A DNA stretch of 32,701 bases from Alphaproteobacteria bacterium (lineage in GTDB: Bacteria; Pseudomonadota; Alphaproteobacteria; Rickettsiales; VGDC01): the NCBI GenBank assembly GCA_022450665.1, contig JAKUPQ010000022.1:1-32701 (forward strand), read 5' to 3'. The position numbers and the translations under genes are program-made. A model generated the notes under the pieces. The model searched no databases. It was not told the origin of the DNA and was given only the letters and a program-made list of their open reading frames with translations. Shown one piece after another: positions 1 through 8,532 of this stretch. How positions within the stretch are numbered: position 1 is the stretch's first letter; each line of letters starts with the position of its first letter.

Positions 1-375
1 CATATCCGGCATATCTAATGCAGCAATAAAGCGATGCGGGCGTTCTGGCATGGCGTTTAGTAACGGCTGTAGATAATAATCATATTCTTTGCTGGTGCCG
101 ATGATAAGGGTTGCATTTGCAATCAACTGAGCATCTTTAGGGCGCATGGCGTAGTGGTGCGGGGTATCACCTTGCTGCATTAGTAGTTTGGGGGTTGCTA
201 TCGATTGCATAACGCCTGCCGTTAATGCATATATGGGGGCAATGGTGGTGACTACTTTCAGCGTTTTATCTTGTGTTTTTGCCTGTATGCAATGTGGCAT
301 TGTGGCTGTCACCAAACAGAGCATTGCTGCAAAAACACGGATGCAAACAGATTTTTTTATGCTGGACTTCATCAT
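1..375 (-). CDS. znuA: Zinc ABC transporter substrate-binding protein ZnuA (partial, C-terminus cut by window edge)
   Basis: The first 125 codons are visible and run off the left edge. The protein is the periplasmic metal-binding part of a cluster 9 (ZnuABC-type) importer. It begins with a lysine-containing N-terminus and a hydrophobic signal peptide with likely cleavage after IQA (about residue 32). The conserved start of the mature fold follows, VVTTIAPIYAL, and then GDTPHHY near residues 69-75, which matches the GxxPHxY metal-ligand segment of the family. Two adjacent ATG codons (375 and 372) could both serve as start and no strong ribosome site decides between them. It is divergent from znuCB, with 54 bases between, the usual layout for Zur-controlled zinc uptake. 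Zinc rather than manganese is inferred from the neighbours, chiefly the His-rich tail of ZnuC. Confidence 0.9.
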   Translation of the reverse strand, partial: MMKSSIKKSVCIRVFAAMLCLVTATMPHCIQAKTQDKTLKVVTTIAPIYALTAGVMQSIATPKLLMQQGDTPHHYAMRPKDAQLIANATLIIGTSKEYDYYLQPLLNAMPERPHRFIAALDMPDM

Positions 376-393
376 ATAAATAGCCAATAGATA

Positions 394-405
394 GCGAAAC
401 TTCGC
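394..405. promoter_or_regulatory. Short inverted repeat between znuA and znuCB, possible operator
   Basis: GCGAA-ac-TTCGC is a perfect 5-bp inverted repeat in the middle of the 54-base divergent region. Its place fits a repressor site shared by znuA and znuCB. It does not resemble the AT-rich palindrome known for Zur sites, so the assignment is weak. No clear -35/-10 pair is seen for either gene. Confidence 0.2.
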
Positions 406-429
406 CAAAATACAAAGAAAGCGGTTTTT

Positions 430-1209
430 GTGGAACATACACAAACGTTAATCGAAGCGTCGGGGCTAGGCAAGCGTTTTGCTGACCGGACGGTGCTGGA
501 AAACGTAGATTTTTCTATTCACAGCCGCGAAGTAGTAACTCTTGTGGGGTTAAATGGCTGTGGTAAAACCACATTGCTACGTATATTGCTTGGCTTAGAA
601 AAACCAGATTCTGGGCAGGTGATTCGCCGTCAAGGCCTGCAAATTGGCTATTTGCCGCAAAAATTTTATTCCGATCCTGTGCTGCCCATGACGGTTAAGA
701 GCTTTTTGCGCATTGCCGCAAAACGTAATGATGCGCTTGAGGAAATTTCCACGGAATTGCAGATTAATCATTTACTATCTCGCGCTCTGGGTACACTTTC
801 GGGCGGAGAAACCCAACGTGTGCTGTTAGCACGAGCATTGATGCGCCGACCTGACTTGCTGGTATTGGACGAGCCGGTGCAAGGGGTGGATATTCATGGA
901 CAAAGTGAGCTCTATGCGCTGATCAGCGAAATTAACAAACGTCATGCCTGCGCGGTATTAATGGTATCACATGATTTACATTTGGTTATGGCTGCTACCG
1001 ATACGGTGCTGTGTCTTAACCGTCATATTTGTTGTTCTGGACACCCACAGCAGGTAAGTAAAGATCCTGAGTTTATTCGGCTTTTTGGGGATGCAGCAGC
1101 ACAAACACTTGCGCTATACGAACATCACCATGATCACGCCCATGATTTGCGCGGACGGGTGATGTCAGATTCAACGCATGAAGGTAATAGTGGGTGCAAT
1201 CATGGATGA
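430..1209 (+). CDS. znuC: Zinc ABC transporter ATP-binding protein ZnuC
   Basis: This is the ATPase of the zinc importer, 259 residues and full family length. It carries Walker A GLNGCGKTT (40-48), a Q-loop glutamine (77), the signature LSGGE (123-127), Walker B LLVLDEP (143-149) and the H-loop VSHD (His181). The C-terminal tail has an EHHHDHAHD cluster near residues 230-238, a His-rich stretch typical of ZnuC. The start is GTG at 430. No upstream in-frame ATG exists and the next internal ATG would remove Walker A. AAAGAAAG lies 8-15 bases upstream as a poor ribosome site. The 3' end overlaps znuB by 8 bases, so the two are translationally coupled. Confidence 0.93.
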   Translation: MEHTQTLIEASGLGKRFADRTVLENVDFSIHSREVVTLVGLNGCGKTTLLRILLGLEKPDSGQVIRRQGLQIGYLPQKFYSDPVLPMTVKSFLRIAAKRNDALEEISTELQINHLLSRALGTLSGGETQRVLLARALMRRPDLLVLDEPVQGVDIHGQSELYALISEINKRHACAVLMVSHDLHLVMAATDTVLCLNRHICCSGHPQQVSKDPEFIRLFGDAAAQTLALYEHHHDHAHDLRGRVMSDSTHEGNSGCNHG

Positions 1210-1999
1210 TTTGATTCTGCGCGCCATTTTTGCAGCTATTGGTATAGGATTGCTGGCTGGAATGCTTGGCAGCTTTATTATCTGGCGGCGCATGTCTTAT
1301 ATGGGGGATGCCATGGGACACGCTTCGCTTATGGGAGTAGTATTGGGGTTGTTGTTGGGTGTTTTGCCTTTTTATACCATACTTGCTGTGGCAACATTCA
1401 TTGGGCTGCTTTTAAGCCAACTACAAAAAGACAAACGCCTTCCATTTGATGCATTGTTAGGCGTGGTTTCTACCGGAGGGTTAGCCGTTGGTTTGCTGGT
1501 ATATGGGGCAATGCCGACGCGACAGGTGGATCTATATGGTTATTTATTTGGGGATATTCTGGCGGTAAACTCTCAGCAGCTCCTATTAATTTATGGGGCT
1601 TTGATTGTACAGGGCATTTTGATTTATAGCCAATGGCGGGCATTGTTACGCATGATTATTCACGAAGACATCGCCAGAATCGAACAAGTGCCGGTAGGCA
1701 AATTGCAAATTATGTTAACAATATGTATTGCCGTAACTGTGGCGTTGGCGTTGCAAATTGTGGGTATGCTGCTTATTACGGCCATGTTGGTGATTCCACC
1801 TCTTGCAGCGCGTCCACTGTCGGGTAATCCGCAGCAAATGGTGATTGGCAGCATGGCATTGGCTGTTATTGCGGCAATTGGCGGTGTGGTATTGTCATAT
1901 CACTACAACCTGTCAACGGGGCCAAGCATTGTTTTGGTGGCGATTGCGCTATTTGTCATGACATTAATGAGCGCGAAATTGCTTAAGCGCCAGCATTAA
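1202..1999 (+). CDS. znuB: Zinc ABC transporter permease ZnuB
   Basis: This is the membrane channel subunit of the zinc importer (ABC-3 family), 265 residues from the chosen start and close to the usual length of about 260. The sequence is almost entirely transmembrane helices. It contains the family region WRRMSYMGDAMGHASLMGV near the N-terminus, where permease and ATPase couple, and GMLLITAMLVIPPLAARPL in the second half. I chose ATG 1202 (protein begins MDDLILRAIF) over the in-frame ATG at 1178: it gives the normal N-terminus and a short overlap with znuC, with GTGGG just upstream. The 3' end overlaps the 3' end of metC on the other strand by 17 bases. Confidence 0.92.
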   Translation: MDDLILRAIFAAIGIGLLAGMLGSFIIWRRMSYMGDAMGHASLMGVVLGLLLGVLPFYTILAVATFIGLLLSQLQKDKRLPFDALLGVVSTGGLAVGLLVYGAMPTRQVDLYGYLFGDILAVNSQQLLLIYGALIVQGILIYSQWRALLRMIIHEDIARIEQVPVGKLQIMLTICIAVTVALALQIVGMLLITAMLVIPPLAARPLSGNPQQMVIGSMALAVIAAIGGVVLSYHYNLSTGPSIVLVAIALFVMTLMSAKLLKRQH

Positions 2000-3149
2000 G
2001 GCGTGCAAATCCGGCTTCTAAATCCGCAATCAAGTCGTCGGCAGATTCTAAGCCAGCATGTACCCTGAGAACAACGCCTTCTTCTTTCCAAGGCAAAGCG
2101 GTGCGACTGATGCTTGGGTCAAGTGTAATAAGCAGGCTTTCGTAGCCTCCCCATGAAAAACCCATGGCAAATAAGCGCATTGAATTAAACATATTCGCCA
2201 ATGCCGCTTGTGAATAGGGTTTGATAATCACGGCGAATAATCCACAGCTCATACCAATGTCACGCTTCCAAAATTCGTGTCCTTGGCAGCTTTCAAATGC
2301 GGGATGCAACACACGCAGGGATTCAGGGCGCGAGGCAAACCATTGAGCGAGCTTTAAGGCGTTTTTTTCTTGCTCCTTCACCCGCACGTGTAAGGTGCGT
2401 AAGCCGCGACTAACCAAATAGCAATCATCTGCGCTTACGCTATATCCCATAATTTTATAATGGGTGCTGATTTTTTTGGCATGGTTGCCGCTGGCAGATA
2501 CGCAGCCCATCAATACATCGGAGTGGCCGCACACATATTTTGTAAGGGAGTGAATGATAACATCTACGCCAAGTCCGGCAGGGGTGGGGGCGAGGGGGGT
2601 TGCCCATGTGTTATCGGCCAGCACAATGGCATTATTTCGGTGTGCAACCTCAGCGATTGCGGGAACATCCTGTACTTCAAATGTTATAGATCCGGGGCTT
2701 TCTACAAATACCATGCGTGTAGTTTCACGGAACAAATCTTCGATATTTGCACCCATTTCGGGACTATAATAAGTGGTTTCAATGCCCATGCGTTTTAATT
2801 CAACATCGCAATACATACGTGTTGGGCCATAGACAGTGTCAACCATTAACAGGTGGTCACCTGTTTTTAAAAAGGCACCAATGGCTAACACAATTGCCGA
2901 AACGCCAGACGGGCAAATAAATGCCTTTTCCATGCCATCGAGTGCGGCGAGGGTGGTTTCTAAATCATGTCGGGTGTCGGTGCCGTGGCGGCCATAAGAA
3001 GTGCGTTTACTTTCGCCTGTGCCAGCGGCCAGATATTCAGAATAACTATCGAACAATATTGTCGAGGTGCGAATAACAGGCGTATTCACCGCGCCTTTGT
3101 GATTGTCAGGTGTGCGCCCTAAATGTACGAGCTGTGTACGTTTATCCAT
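1983..3149 (-). CDS. metC: Cystathionine beta-lyase (PLP-dependent, Cys/Met metabolism family)
   Basis: A 388-residue cystathionine beta-lyase. The family cleaves cystathionine to homocysteine, pyruvate and ammonia in methionine synthesis. It shows the PLP-enzyme landmarks YGRHGTDTRHDLE (cofactor phosphate region), SPGSITFEVQD, ADNTWATPL with the aspartate that contacts the pyridine nitrogen, and HSLTKYVCGHSD carrying the Schiff-base lysine. The motifs GYSVSADDCYLVSRGLRTL and FSWGGYESL are typical of alphaproteobacterial MetC rather than gamma-synthase. I chose ATG 3149 because GAGG lies 8 bases before it; a TTG at 3161 would add four residues. It starts 12 bases after the PAS-protein gene and is likely co-transcribed with it. 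Related gamma-lyases cannot be fully excluded. Confidence 0.88.
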   Translation of the reverse strand: MDKRTQLVHLGRTPDNHKGAVNTPVIRTSTILFDSYSEYLAAGTGESKRTSYGRHGTDTRHDLETTLAALDGMEKAFICPSGVSAIVLAIGAFLKTGDHLLMVDTVYGPTRMYCDVELKRMGIETTYYSPEMGANIEDLFRETTRMVFVESPGSITFEVQDVPAIAEVAHRNNAIVLADNTWATPLAPTPAGLGVDVIIHSLTKYVCGHSDVLMGCVSASGNHAKKISTHYKIMGYSVSADDCYLVSRGLRTLHVRVKEQEKNALKLAQWFASRPESLRVLHPAFESCQGHEFWKRDIGMSCGLFAVIIKPYSQAALANMFNSMRLFAMGFSWGGYESLLITLDPSISRTALPWKEEGVVLRVHAGLESADDLIADLEAGFARLNAGA

Positions 3150-3161
3150 GATAAGCCTCAA

Positions 3162-3605
3162 TTAAAATGCGCGCCATGAAACGCCTATCACTACATGAGT
3201 CACAATGTCATTAGCACCAAAAGCAAGCAGACAGGCACGATATTTCACCACTTTTCCGCCTTCGTTCACAAATTGCCCATCATCCATCAAGGGTGTTTTG
3301 GCCGATTGTGTTACTACCTCATCCAGACGTTTAATTATTTTTGCACCCGGAAAAAACTTCATATTGGTTGTCATGGTTTGACCTGTAACATCTTTCCCGA
3401 TGGCTTCGGCAATGGTTTCTCCACAATGAATATAGGTATAAGGGCGTTTATCGCCTGATGCCGGTTGCGCTTGCAGAGCCAGACAGTTGTGCCAAATATC
3501 ATCAATTGCGGATGGGTTAAGCTGCTGAAAACTAGGAAAGGAATCCTCTGATTTAATTTGTTCCCAATAACTAATCAAACGGGTAGTGAGGCGCTTTTCG
3601 TGCAT
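3162..3605 (-). CDS. PAS_5-type PAS-domain protein of unknown function
   Basis: A 147-residue single-domain protein resembling the PAS_5 family, common in Alphaproteobacteria and usually without an output domain. Visible landmarks are the N-terminal LISYWEQIK, the FPSFQQLNPSAIDDIWHNC segment matching the family's Trp/Pro-rich opening, a central YIHCGETIAEAIGKDVTGQ strand-helix region typical of the PAS core, and a C-terminal beta strand ending VVIGVSWRAF. No membrane segment or signal peptide is seen. It probably binds a small ligand or partner, but no function is known. It lies directly upstream of metC, which may be operonic convenience. The ATG at 3605 has only a distant AGGA, so initiation looks weak. 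Confidence 0.7.
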   Translation of the reverse strand: MHEKRLTTRLISYWEQIKSEDSFPSFQQLNPSAIDDIWHNCLALQAQPASGDKRPYTYIHCGETIAEAIGKDVTGQTMTTNMKFFPGAKIIKRLDEVVTQSAKTPLMDDGQFVNEGGKVVKYRACLLAFGANDIVTHVVIGVSWRAF

Positions 3606-3698
3606 AATAAAGGGATATATCCTGTAGATAATTAAAATAACGATTGCATGGCAACCTATAGTAGTGTTAGTTTTGCACTATACAACTAAGGATTGCAA

Positions 3699-3875
3699 AT
3701 GGGTATTGTACTAAGTTTATGTTTCTTACTGATCAGTCCGTTAATGCTGGTAGTTATTGGCATTATACGGCAGCTACAGCAAATGCATGAAATGCGAATT
3801 AAGGCATCGATACAAAATGAGCTGTTTCGCCAGCAAACCTCGTATATTTCCCCTTCTACTAACAAAAATTCATAA
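3699..3875 (+). CDS. Small single-pass membrane protein, 58 residues, unknown
   Basis: The short frame has a good ribosome site: AAGGA ends 6 bases before ATG 3699. The product opens with one strong transmembrane helix (residues 2-24, rich in Leu, Ile and Val). A charged, glutamine-rich helix follows (IRQLQQMHEMRIKASIQNEL) and could form a coiled coil, then a Ser/Thr/Asn tail. No known family is recognised. It stands alone between the divergent PAS gene and ileS, on the same strand as ileS. A TTG at 3693 is an alternative start but is less well placed. The combined membrane helix and ribosome site make it more likely real than chance. Confidence 0.55.
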   Translation: MGIVLSLCFLLISPLMLVVIGIIRQLQQMHEMRIKASIQNELFRQQTSYISPSTNKNS

Positions 3876-3941
3876 CGTACCCCTTTAAAATAGCAACTTG
3901 AATGCATTTTGCATAGCGTCAAATACAATTAAACATTGTGT

Positions 3942-3969
3942 TTGCGCACTGTTTGCGTTTAATTATACT
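3942..3969 (+). promoter_or_regulatory. Candidate promoter for ileS
   Basis: TATACT at 3964-3969 matches the -10 consensus in five of six bases. TTGCGC at 3942-3947 lies 16 bases before it and matches only the TTG of the -35. Transcription would start about 45 bases before the ileS ATG. The leader contains a short GCCC/GGGC hairpin at 3992-4006. No T-box-like leader is present. Confidence 0.35.
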
Positions 3970-4021
3970 CCCTGATTTTAGTAGAAGAAACGCCCCCGAA
4001 GTGGGCATAAACGGTAGTGTT

Positions 4022-7000
4022 ATGACGGCAGAGAACAATGTAAAAAAAACAACGGCGCAATCTTTTTATCCCGCAGTGGATAGCAACCCAGATTTTCCGC
4101 AGATTGAAAATAAAATTCTGGCGCAATGGCAGGCTGATAAGACTTTTGGAAAATCAGTAGAAAACCGCCCTGCCAGCAACGAATATGTGTTTTACGATGG
4201 CCCGCCATTCGCTAATGGTCTGCCGCATTATGGCCACTTGCTGACGGGTTATGTCAAAGATTTATTTGCCCGCTATCACACCATGCTGGGCGAGCGGGTA
4301 GAACGTCGTTTTGGGTGGGATTGCCATGGCCTTCCTGCTGAAATGGGAGCCGAAAAAGAGTTGGGTGTGTCTGGCCGCGCAAATATCGAGAAATTTGGCA
4401 TTCAAAAATTCAACGATTACTGCCGTACCAGTGTCATGAAATATACCGGCGAGTGGGAAGATTACGTTACCCGCCAAGCCCGCTGGGTGGATTTTGAAAA
4501 TGACTACAAAACCATGGACACCAATTATATGGAGTCGGTGATGTGGGCGTTTTCAGAGCTATATAAAAAAGGTCTGGTTTACGAATCCCACCGTGTAATG
4601 CCATACTCATGGGCAATGGAAACCCCCGTTTCAAACTTTGAAACGCGCATGGACAACAGCTACCGCGAGCGCGAAGACAAAGCGATTACGGTGGCGTTTA
4701 AGCTGGAGGATGTGCCAAGCTCTATCATATTAGATATTGAGCGAATCAAAAGCGCGAAATCCTCTGAAGGAAAGCCATTTTATCCTGATTTTAATGTTAC
4801 TGACGTTTTCGTTTTGGCATGGACTACAACTCCATGGACATTGCCATCAAATTTGGCATTGGCCGCTAAAGATAAAATGAATTACAGAGCATTCTACGAA
4901 AATGGTAATTTGTATTTAGCAGAACAACATTGGGTTGAAGAAAACAAATCAGCACAAAGCGAATTCTTAGAATTTGATGGCTTTGATCGAGTCCCTGATG
5001 GCACTCCTACATCATGGACTATTGAGGTGCATGGCCAAGCTTTAATCGACCTAACCTACAAGCCACTTTTTCCCTATTTCAAAGACCACCCAAATAGCTT
5101 CCGCATTCTTGATGGTTCTGATTTTATCGAAGAAGGCTCCGGCACGGGCATTGTACATATGGCGCCGGGTTTTGGTGAGGACGATCAACGGGTGTGTGCG
5201 AATAACGATATTAGTATTGTTTGCCCTGTGGATTCCGCTGGTCGCTATACTGATGAGATTTTCGAGCATGAAGGGCTGGCGCTGGCTGGGCTGAATGTGA
5301 TTGCCGAAACCGCACTGTCAGAAGCCGATGCCGAACAGCATATTTATGAAAAAGACGTGAATAAATATGGCCTTGCAAACATGCGCATTGCCCGTTGGCT
5401 CAAGGCCAAAGGTCAGCTGATTAAAGACGAGCCGTATCTTCACAACTATCCCCATTGCTGGCGCACCGACACGCCGTTGATTTACCGCGCATTGCCAAGC
5501 TGGTATGTGGAGGTGAGCAAGTTTGCGCCGCGTATGGTTGAGTTGAATGAGCAGATCAACTGGATTCCCGACCACATCAAGCATGGCCGTTTTGGCAAAT
5601 GGTTGGAAGGCGCACGCGACTGGAGCATTTCACGTAATCGCTACTGGGGCTCGCCCATTCCGGTGTGGCGCAACGACAAAGACGACGAAATTAAAGTCTT
5701 TGGCAGCATCGCCGAACTAAAAGAATTTTTTGGCGTTGAAGTCACGGATTTGCACCGCCCATTTATTGACGAACTGGTCAAAGAAGACGCGCAGGGCCGC
5801 CGCTGGCAGCGTGTGACTGATGTGTTTGATTGCTGGTTTGAGTCTGGTTCTATGCCTTATGCGCAGGTGCATTATCCGTTCGAGAATAAAGACTGGTTCG
5901 AGAATCATTTTCCTGCTGATTTCATTGTGGAATATGAAGCGCAAACCCGTGGCTGGTTCTATACCATGATGGTGCTTGGTACGGCGTTGTTTGATAAACC
6001 GCCGTTCAAAAACTGCATTTGCCACGGCGTGGTGATGAGTAACGAGAAGGATGAAAATGGCCATTTTCATAAGCTGTCTAAACGGTTGAAGAACTACCCC
6101 GACCCTATGAAAGTCTTTGGCGAATACGGCGCAGATGCGTTGCGCTGGTTCATGATGTCGTCGCCCGTCATGCGCGGCTCGGAGATGTATATTGATAAAG
6201 AAGGCAAGTTCATTCGCGATTCAGTGCGGCTGTATCTAAAACCTATCTGGAATGCCTATAATTTCTTCACACTCTATGCTAATGCCGATAGCGTGCAGGC
6301 GGAACTGAACTTTGGTTCTAAAAATGTGATGGATCGTTATATACTTTCTAAATTATCACAGGCGGTTATGGCGGTAAAATCATCGCTGGATGCCTACGAT
6401 ACTCCAGGAGCCTGTCAGGCTGTTACTGACTTTTTTGAGGTGTTGAATAACTGGTATATTCGTCGGAATAAAGAGCGTTTTTGGACCAGTGATTTTTCCA
6501 ATGATAAACAGGCAGCCTATAATACGCTGTATACAGTGTTGCATTTAATGTCGCGTAGTTTATCTCCCTTGCTGCCATTAGTGTCTGAAGAAATTTATCG
6601 CGGATTAACCGGTAATCAAAGTGTGCATCTGGCAAATTTCCCTCATAAAGAGGCTGAAGATTATACCATCGATGCCGCGCTGATGAACGAAATGGATAAG
6701 GTGCGCGATGCGTGTAATGCGGCGCATGGTATACGTAATGCTGCCAAAATTCGTACCCGTCAACCATTGGCAGAAATCAAGCTGATTGGGCTTTCGGGCG
6801 ATAATTTGGGCGAAGAATTTAGCCGTTTGATTCTCGACGAGGTGAATGCCAAAAGCTATACCACCGCCGATGCATCGCAAGTAAAAGAATTTGCATCTTA
6901 TAAAGTGCAGGTGAATTTACCGGTGGTCGGTAAAAAGCTTGGCCCACAGGTAAAACAAGTAATGGCCGCCGCACGTAATGGCGAATGGAAGCTTAATGGC

Positions 7001-7420
7001 GATAAGCTTGAGCTTGCAGGAATTGTGCTGGAATCCGGTGAATATTCGGTTTTGCTAGAGCCAAAAGATGAATACAAAGCGGCCGCACAAGCGCTATCCA
7101 GCAATGATGCTTTGGTGATTCTGGATCTAAATATTACGCCCGAATTAGAAGCCGAGGGCGTTGCCCGCGACTTGGTGCGCATGATTCAACAGGCACGTAA
7201 AGATGCCGATTTGGATATTTCAGAGCATATTGATTTGTATTTAGAGCTTGCGCCAGATCATGCCAAAGCAGCACAAGCGCATTGTCAATATATACAAGAG
7301 CAGACATTGGCAGATAACTTGTCTGTGGAGCGGGCTAATACACAATTGCATCGCTTTGAAAATACATTGGACGAGCAAAAAGTAATTATTGGGTTTTCTC
7401 CGGTTAAGGTTGCAGCGTAA
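4022..7420 (+). CDS. ileS: Isoleucyl-tRNA synthetase, long eukaryote-like (type 2) form
   Basis: The enzyme charges tRNA-Ile with isoleucine. At 1132 residues it is longer than the common bacterial form (about 940). It has the class I HIGH motif as HYGH (69-72) inside DGPPFANGLPHYGHLLTGYV, and the second signature as KLSKR (684-688) followed by LKNYPDP, as in eukaryotic and type 2 enzymes. The editing domain region contains AWTTTPWTLPSN, and WISRNRYWG-like residues (DWSISRNRYWGSPIPVW) precede the catalytic return. A long C-terminal anticodon-binding region follows. ATG 4022 (MTAENNVKK) is preferred; an upstream in-frame ATG at 3938 would add a peptide unlike the family and overlap the likely promoter. 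Family knowledge links type 2 IleS to mupirocin tolerance; that is inference here. gpsA follows after 9 bases. Confidence 0.95.
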   Translation: MTAENNVKKTTAQSFYPAVDSNPDFPQIENKILAQWQADKTFGKSVENRPASNEYVFYDGPPFANGLPHYGHLLTGYVKDLFARYHTMLGERVERRFGWDCHGLPAEMGAEKELGVSGRANIEKFGIQKFNDYCRTSVMKYTGEWEDYVTRQARWVDFENDYKTMDTNYMESVMWAFSELYKKGLVYESHRVMPYSWAMETPVSNFETRMDNSYREREDKAITVAFKLEDVPSSIILDIERIKSAKSSEGKPFYPDFNVTDVFVLAWTTTPWTLPSNLALAAKDKMNYRAFYENGNLYLAEQHWVEENKSAQSEFLEFDGFDRVPDGTPTSWTIEVHGQALIDLTYKPLFPYFKDHPNSFRILDGSDFIEEGSGTGIVHMAPGFGEDDQRVCANNDISIVCPVDSAGRYTDEIFEHEGLALAGLNVIAETALSEADAEQHIYEKDVNKYGLANMRIARWLKAKGQLIKDEPYLHNYPHCWRTDTPLIYRALPSWYVEVSKFAPRMVELNEQINWIPDHIKHGRFGKWLEGARDWSISRNRYWGSPIPVWRNDKDDEIKVFGSIAELKEFFGVEVTDLHRPFIDELVKEDAQGRRWQRVTDVFDCWFESGSMPYAQVHYPFENKDWFENHFPADFIVEYEAQTRGWFYTMMVLGTALFDKPPFKNCICHGVVMSNEKDENGHFHKLSKRLKNYPDPMKVFGEYGADALRWFMMSSPVMRGSEMYIDKEGKFIRDSVRLYLKPIWNAYNFFTLYANADSVQAELNFGSKNVMDRYILSKLSQAVMAVKSSLDAYDTPGACQAVTDFFEVLNNWYIRRNKERFWTSDFSNDKQAAYNTLYTVLHLMSRSLSPLLPLVSEEIYRGLTGNQSVHLANFPHKEAEDYTIDAALMNEMDKVRDACNAAHGIRNAAKIRTRQPLAEIKLIGLSGDNLGEEFSRLILDEVNAKSYTTADASQVKEFASYKVQVNLPVVGKKLGPQVKQVMAAARNGEWKLNGDKLELAGIVLESGEYSVLLEPKDEYKAAAQALSSNDALVILDLNITPELEAEGVARDLVRMIQQARKDADLDISEHIDLYLELAPDHAKAAQAHCQYIQEQTLADNLSVERANTQLHRFENTLDEQKVIIGFSPVKVAA

Positions 7421-7429
7421 GGAATTGTT

Positions 7430-8449
7430 ATGACTTCACAAAATGACGTTGCCCATGTGGGGGTAATTGGCGCGGGCGCATGGGGAACAGCGCTGGCCAT
7501 TTTAGCAAACCGCGCTTCTAGCCGTGTGACTATGTGGGTACGCAACAGCAATGTGTTGGAGTCTATCAACCAACGTAGGTACAATGAGGCCTATCTGCCA
7601 GATATATTTATTGATCCGGCAATTACCGCCACCGATCAGCTTAATGAAGCGTGCAATGTGGATGTGCTGATTTTGTGTGTGCCATCGCAATCGCTGCGCT
7701 CTACCTGTATCGCAATTTCTGATTTGTTGTCTGCGGATGTGCCTGTGGTAATAGCTACTAAAGGTATAGAGCGGGGCAGCCTGAAATTTATGAGCGATCT
7801 GGTGAGTTCTATTCTGACTGACAATCCGGTGGCTGTGCTTTCTGGCCCTAATTTTGCGGATGAAGCGGCTAAGGGCTTGCCCACTGCTACTACTATTGCA
7901 TGTGCAGACCCAGCATTGGGAGAGCGTTTGATGTATGTTATGGGGGGGAAATATTTCCGTCCTTATTTAACATCTGACATTATTGGCACACAGATTGGCG
8001 GAGCTATAAAAAATGTTATAGCGATCGCATGCGGCATTACCCACGGTAGCAATATGGGGGAGAATGCTAAAGCGGCGCTTATTACCCGTGGGCTTGCAGA
8101 GATGGCGCGGCTTTGTGCAGCAGTTGGCGGAAATTATCAAACCCTTATGGGACTTTCTGGTATTGGCGATTTAATGCTGACTTGCAACAGCCCTAAATCG
8201 CGCAACATGTCACTTGGTTTGGAGCTTGGCAAAGGCATCGCGATAGAAGAAGTGTTGAGTAAACCTCGCTTCGGGGTTACCGAAGGTGTAGGTACAGCAG
8301 AGTCGGTTTCGCATTTGGCGCAGAATTTAGGTGTTGCCATGCCAATTTGTAACGCTGTAAACGCCATTTTAAAGGGCGAGCTTAATGTAGAGCAAACTAT
8401 TGCGCATATGCTGGATCGACCATTTGCTGTAGAGCTGATTGAAGGCTAG
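7430..8449 (+). CDS. gpsA: NAD(P)-dependent glycerol-3-phosphate dehydrogenase
   Basis: A 339-residue GpsA that makes sn-glycerol 3-phosphate from dihydroxyacetone phosphate for phospholipid synthesis. The N-terminal Rossmann motif GVIGAGAWGTALA binds the dinucleotide. VLSGPNFADEAAKGLPTA and the catalytic-lysine region GGAIKNVIAIACGI are characteristic, as are TRGLAEMARL and GLSGIGDLMLTC in the all-helical C-terminal domain. AAGGA lies 7 bases before ATG 7430, and the gene begins 9 bases after ileS, so it is very likely in the same transcript. Length and motifs are complete. Confidence 0.95.
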   Translation: MTSQNDVAHVGVIGAGAWGTALAILANRASSRVTMWVRNSNVLESINQRRYNEAYLPDIFIDPAITATDQLNEACNVDVLILCVPSQSLRSTCIAISDLLSADVPVVIATKGIERGSLKFMSDLVSSILTDNPVAVLSGPNFADEAAKGLPTATTIACADPALGERLMYVMGGKYFRPYLTSDIIGTQIGGAIKNVIAIACGITHGSNMGENAKAALITRGLAEMARLCAAVGGNYQTLMGLSGIGDLMLTCNSPKSRNMSLGLELGKGIAIEEVLSKPRFGVTEGVGTAESVSHLAQNLGVAMPICNAVNAILKGELNVEQTIAHMLDRPFAVELIEG

Positions 8450-8505
8450 ATTTTATATAAGACTAATTTAATCCCCTTTCTACTATACATCCCATATTTA
8501 CGGCG

Positions 8506-8511
8506 TATAAT
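8506..8511 (+). promoter_or_regulatory. Candidate -10 element for the Nfu gene
   Basis: A perfect TATAAT lies 21 bases before the start codon of the Nfu gene. No convincing -35 stands 16-18 bases upstream, so an activator may be involved or the match is chance. The gap of 83 bases after gpsA leaves room for a separate promoter. Confidence 0.35.
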
Positions 8512-8532
8512 AGGGACAAAGCGAGGTATATT

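Noticed and set aside
188-379. Plus-strand frame with hydrophobic product
   Set aside because: It lies antisense to znuA, whose signal peptide and metal-site motif are clear; it has no ribosome site.
1178-1201. Longer start for znuB
   Set aside because: It adds eight residues not typical of ZnuB and has no ribosome site, while ATG 1202 gives the standard N-terminus and overlap.
3902-3914. ATGCA-ttt-TGCAT small palindrome as terminator or operator
   Set aside because: Only 5 bp, AT-rich, no U-tract and no matching site elsewhere; chance is likely.
5717-6070. 117-residue minus-strand frame inside ileS
   Set aside because: Frame shadow of a well-conserved synthetase region including KLSKR; no domain features of its own.
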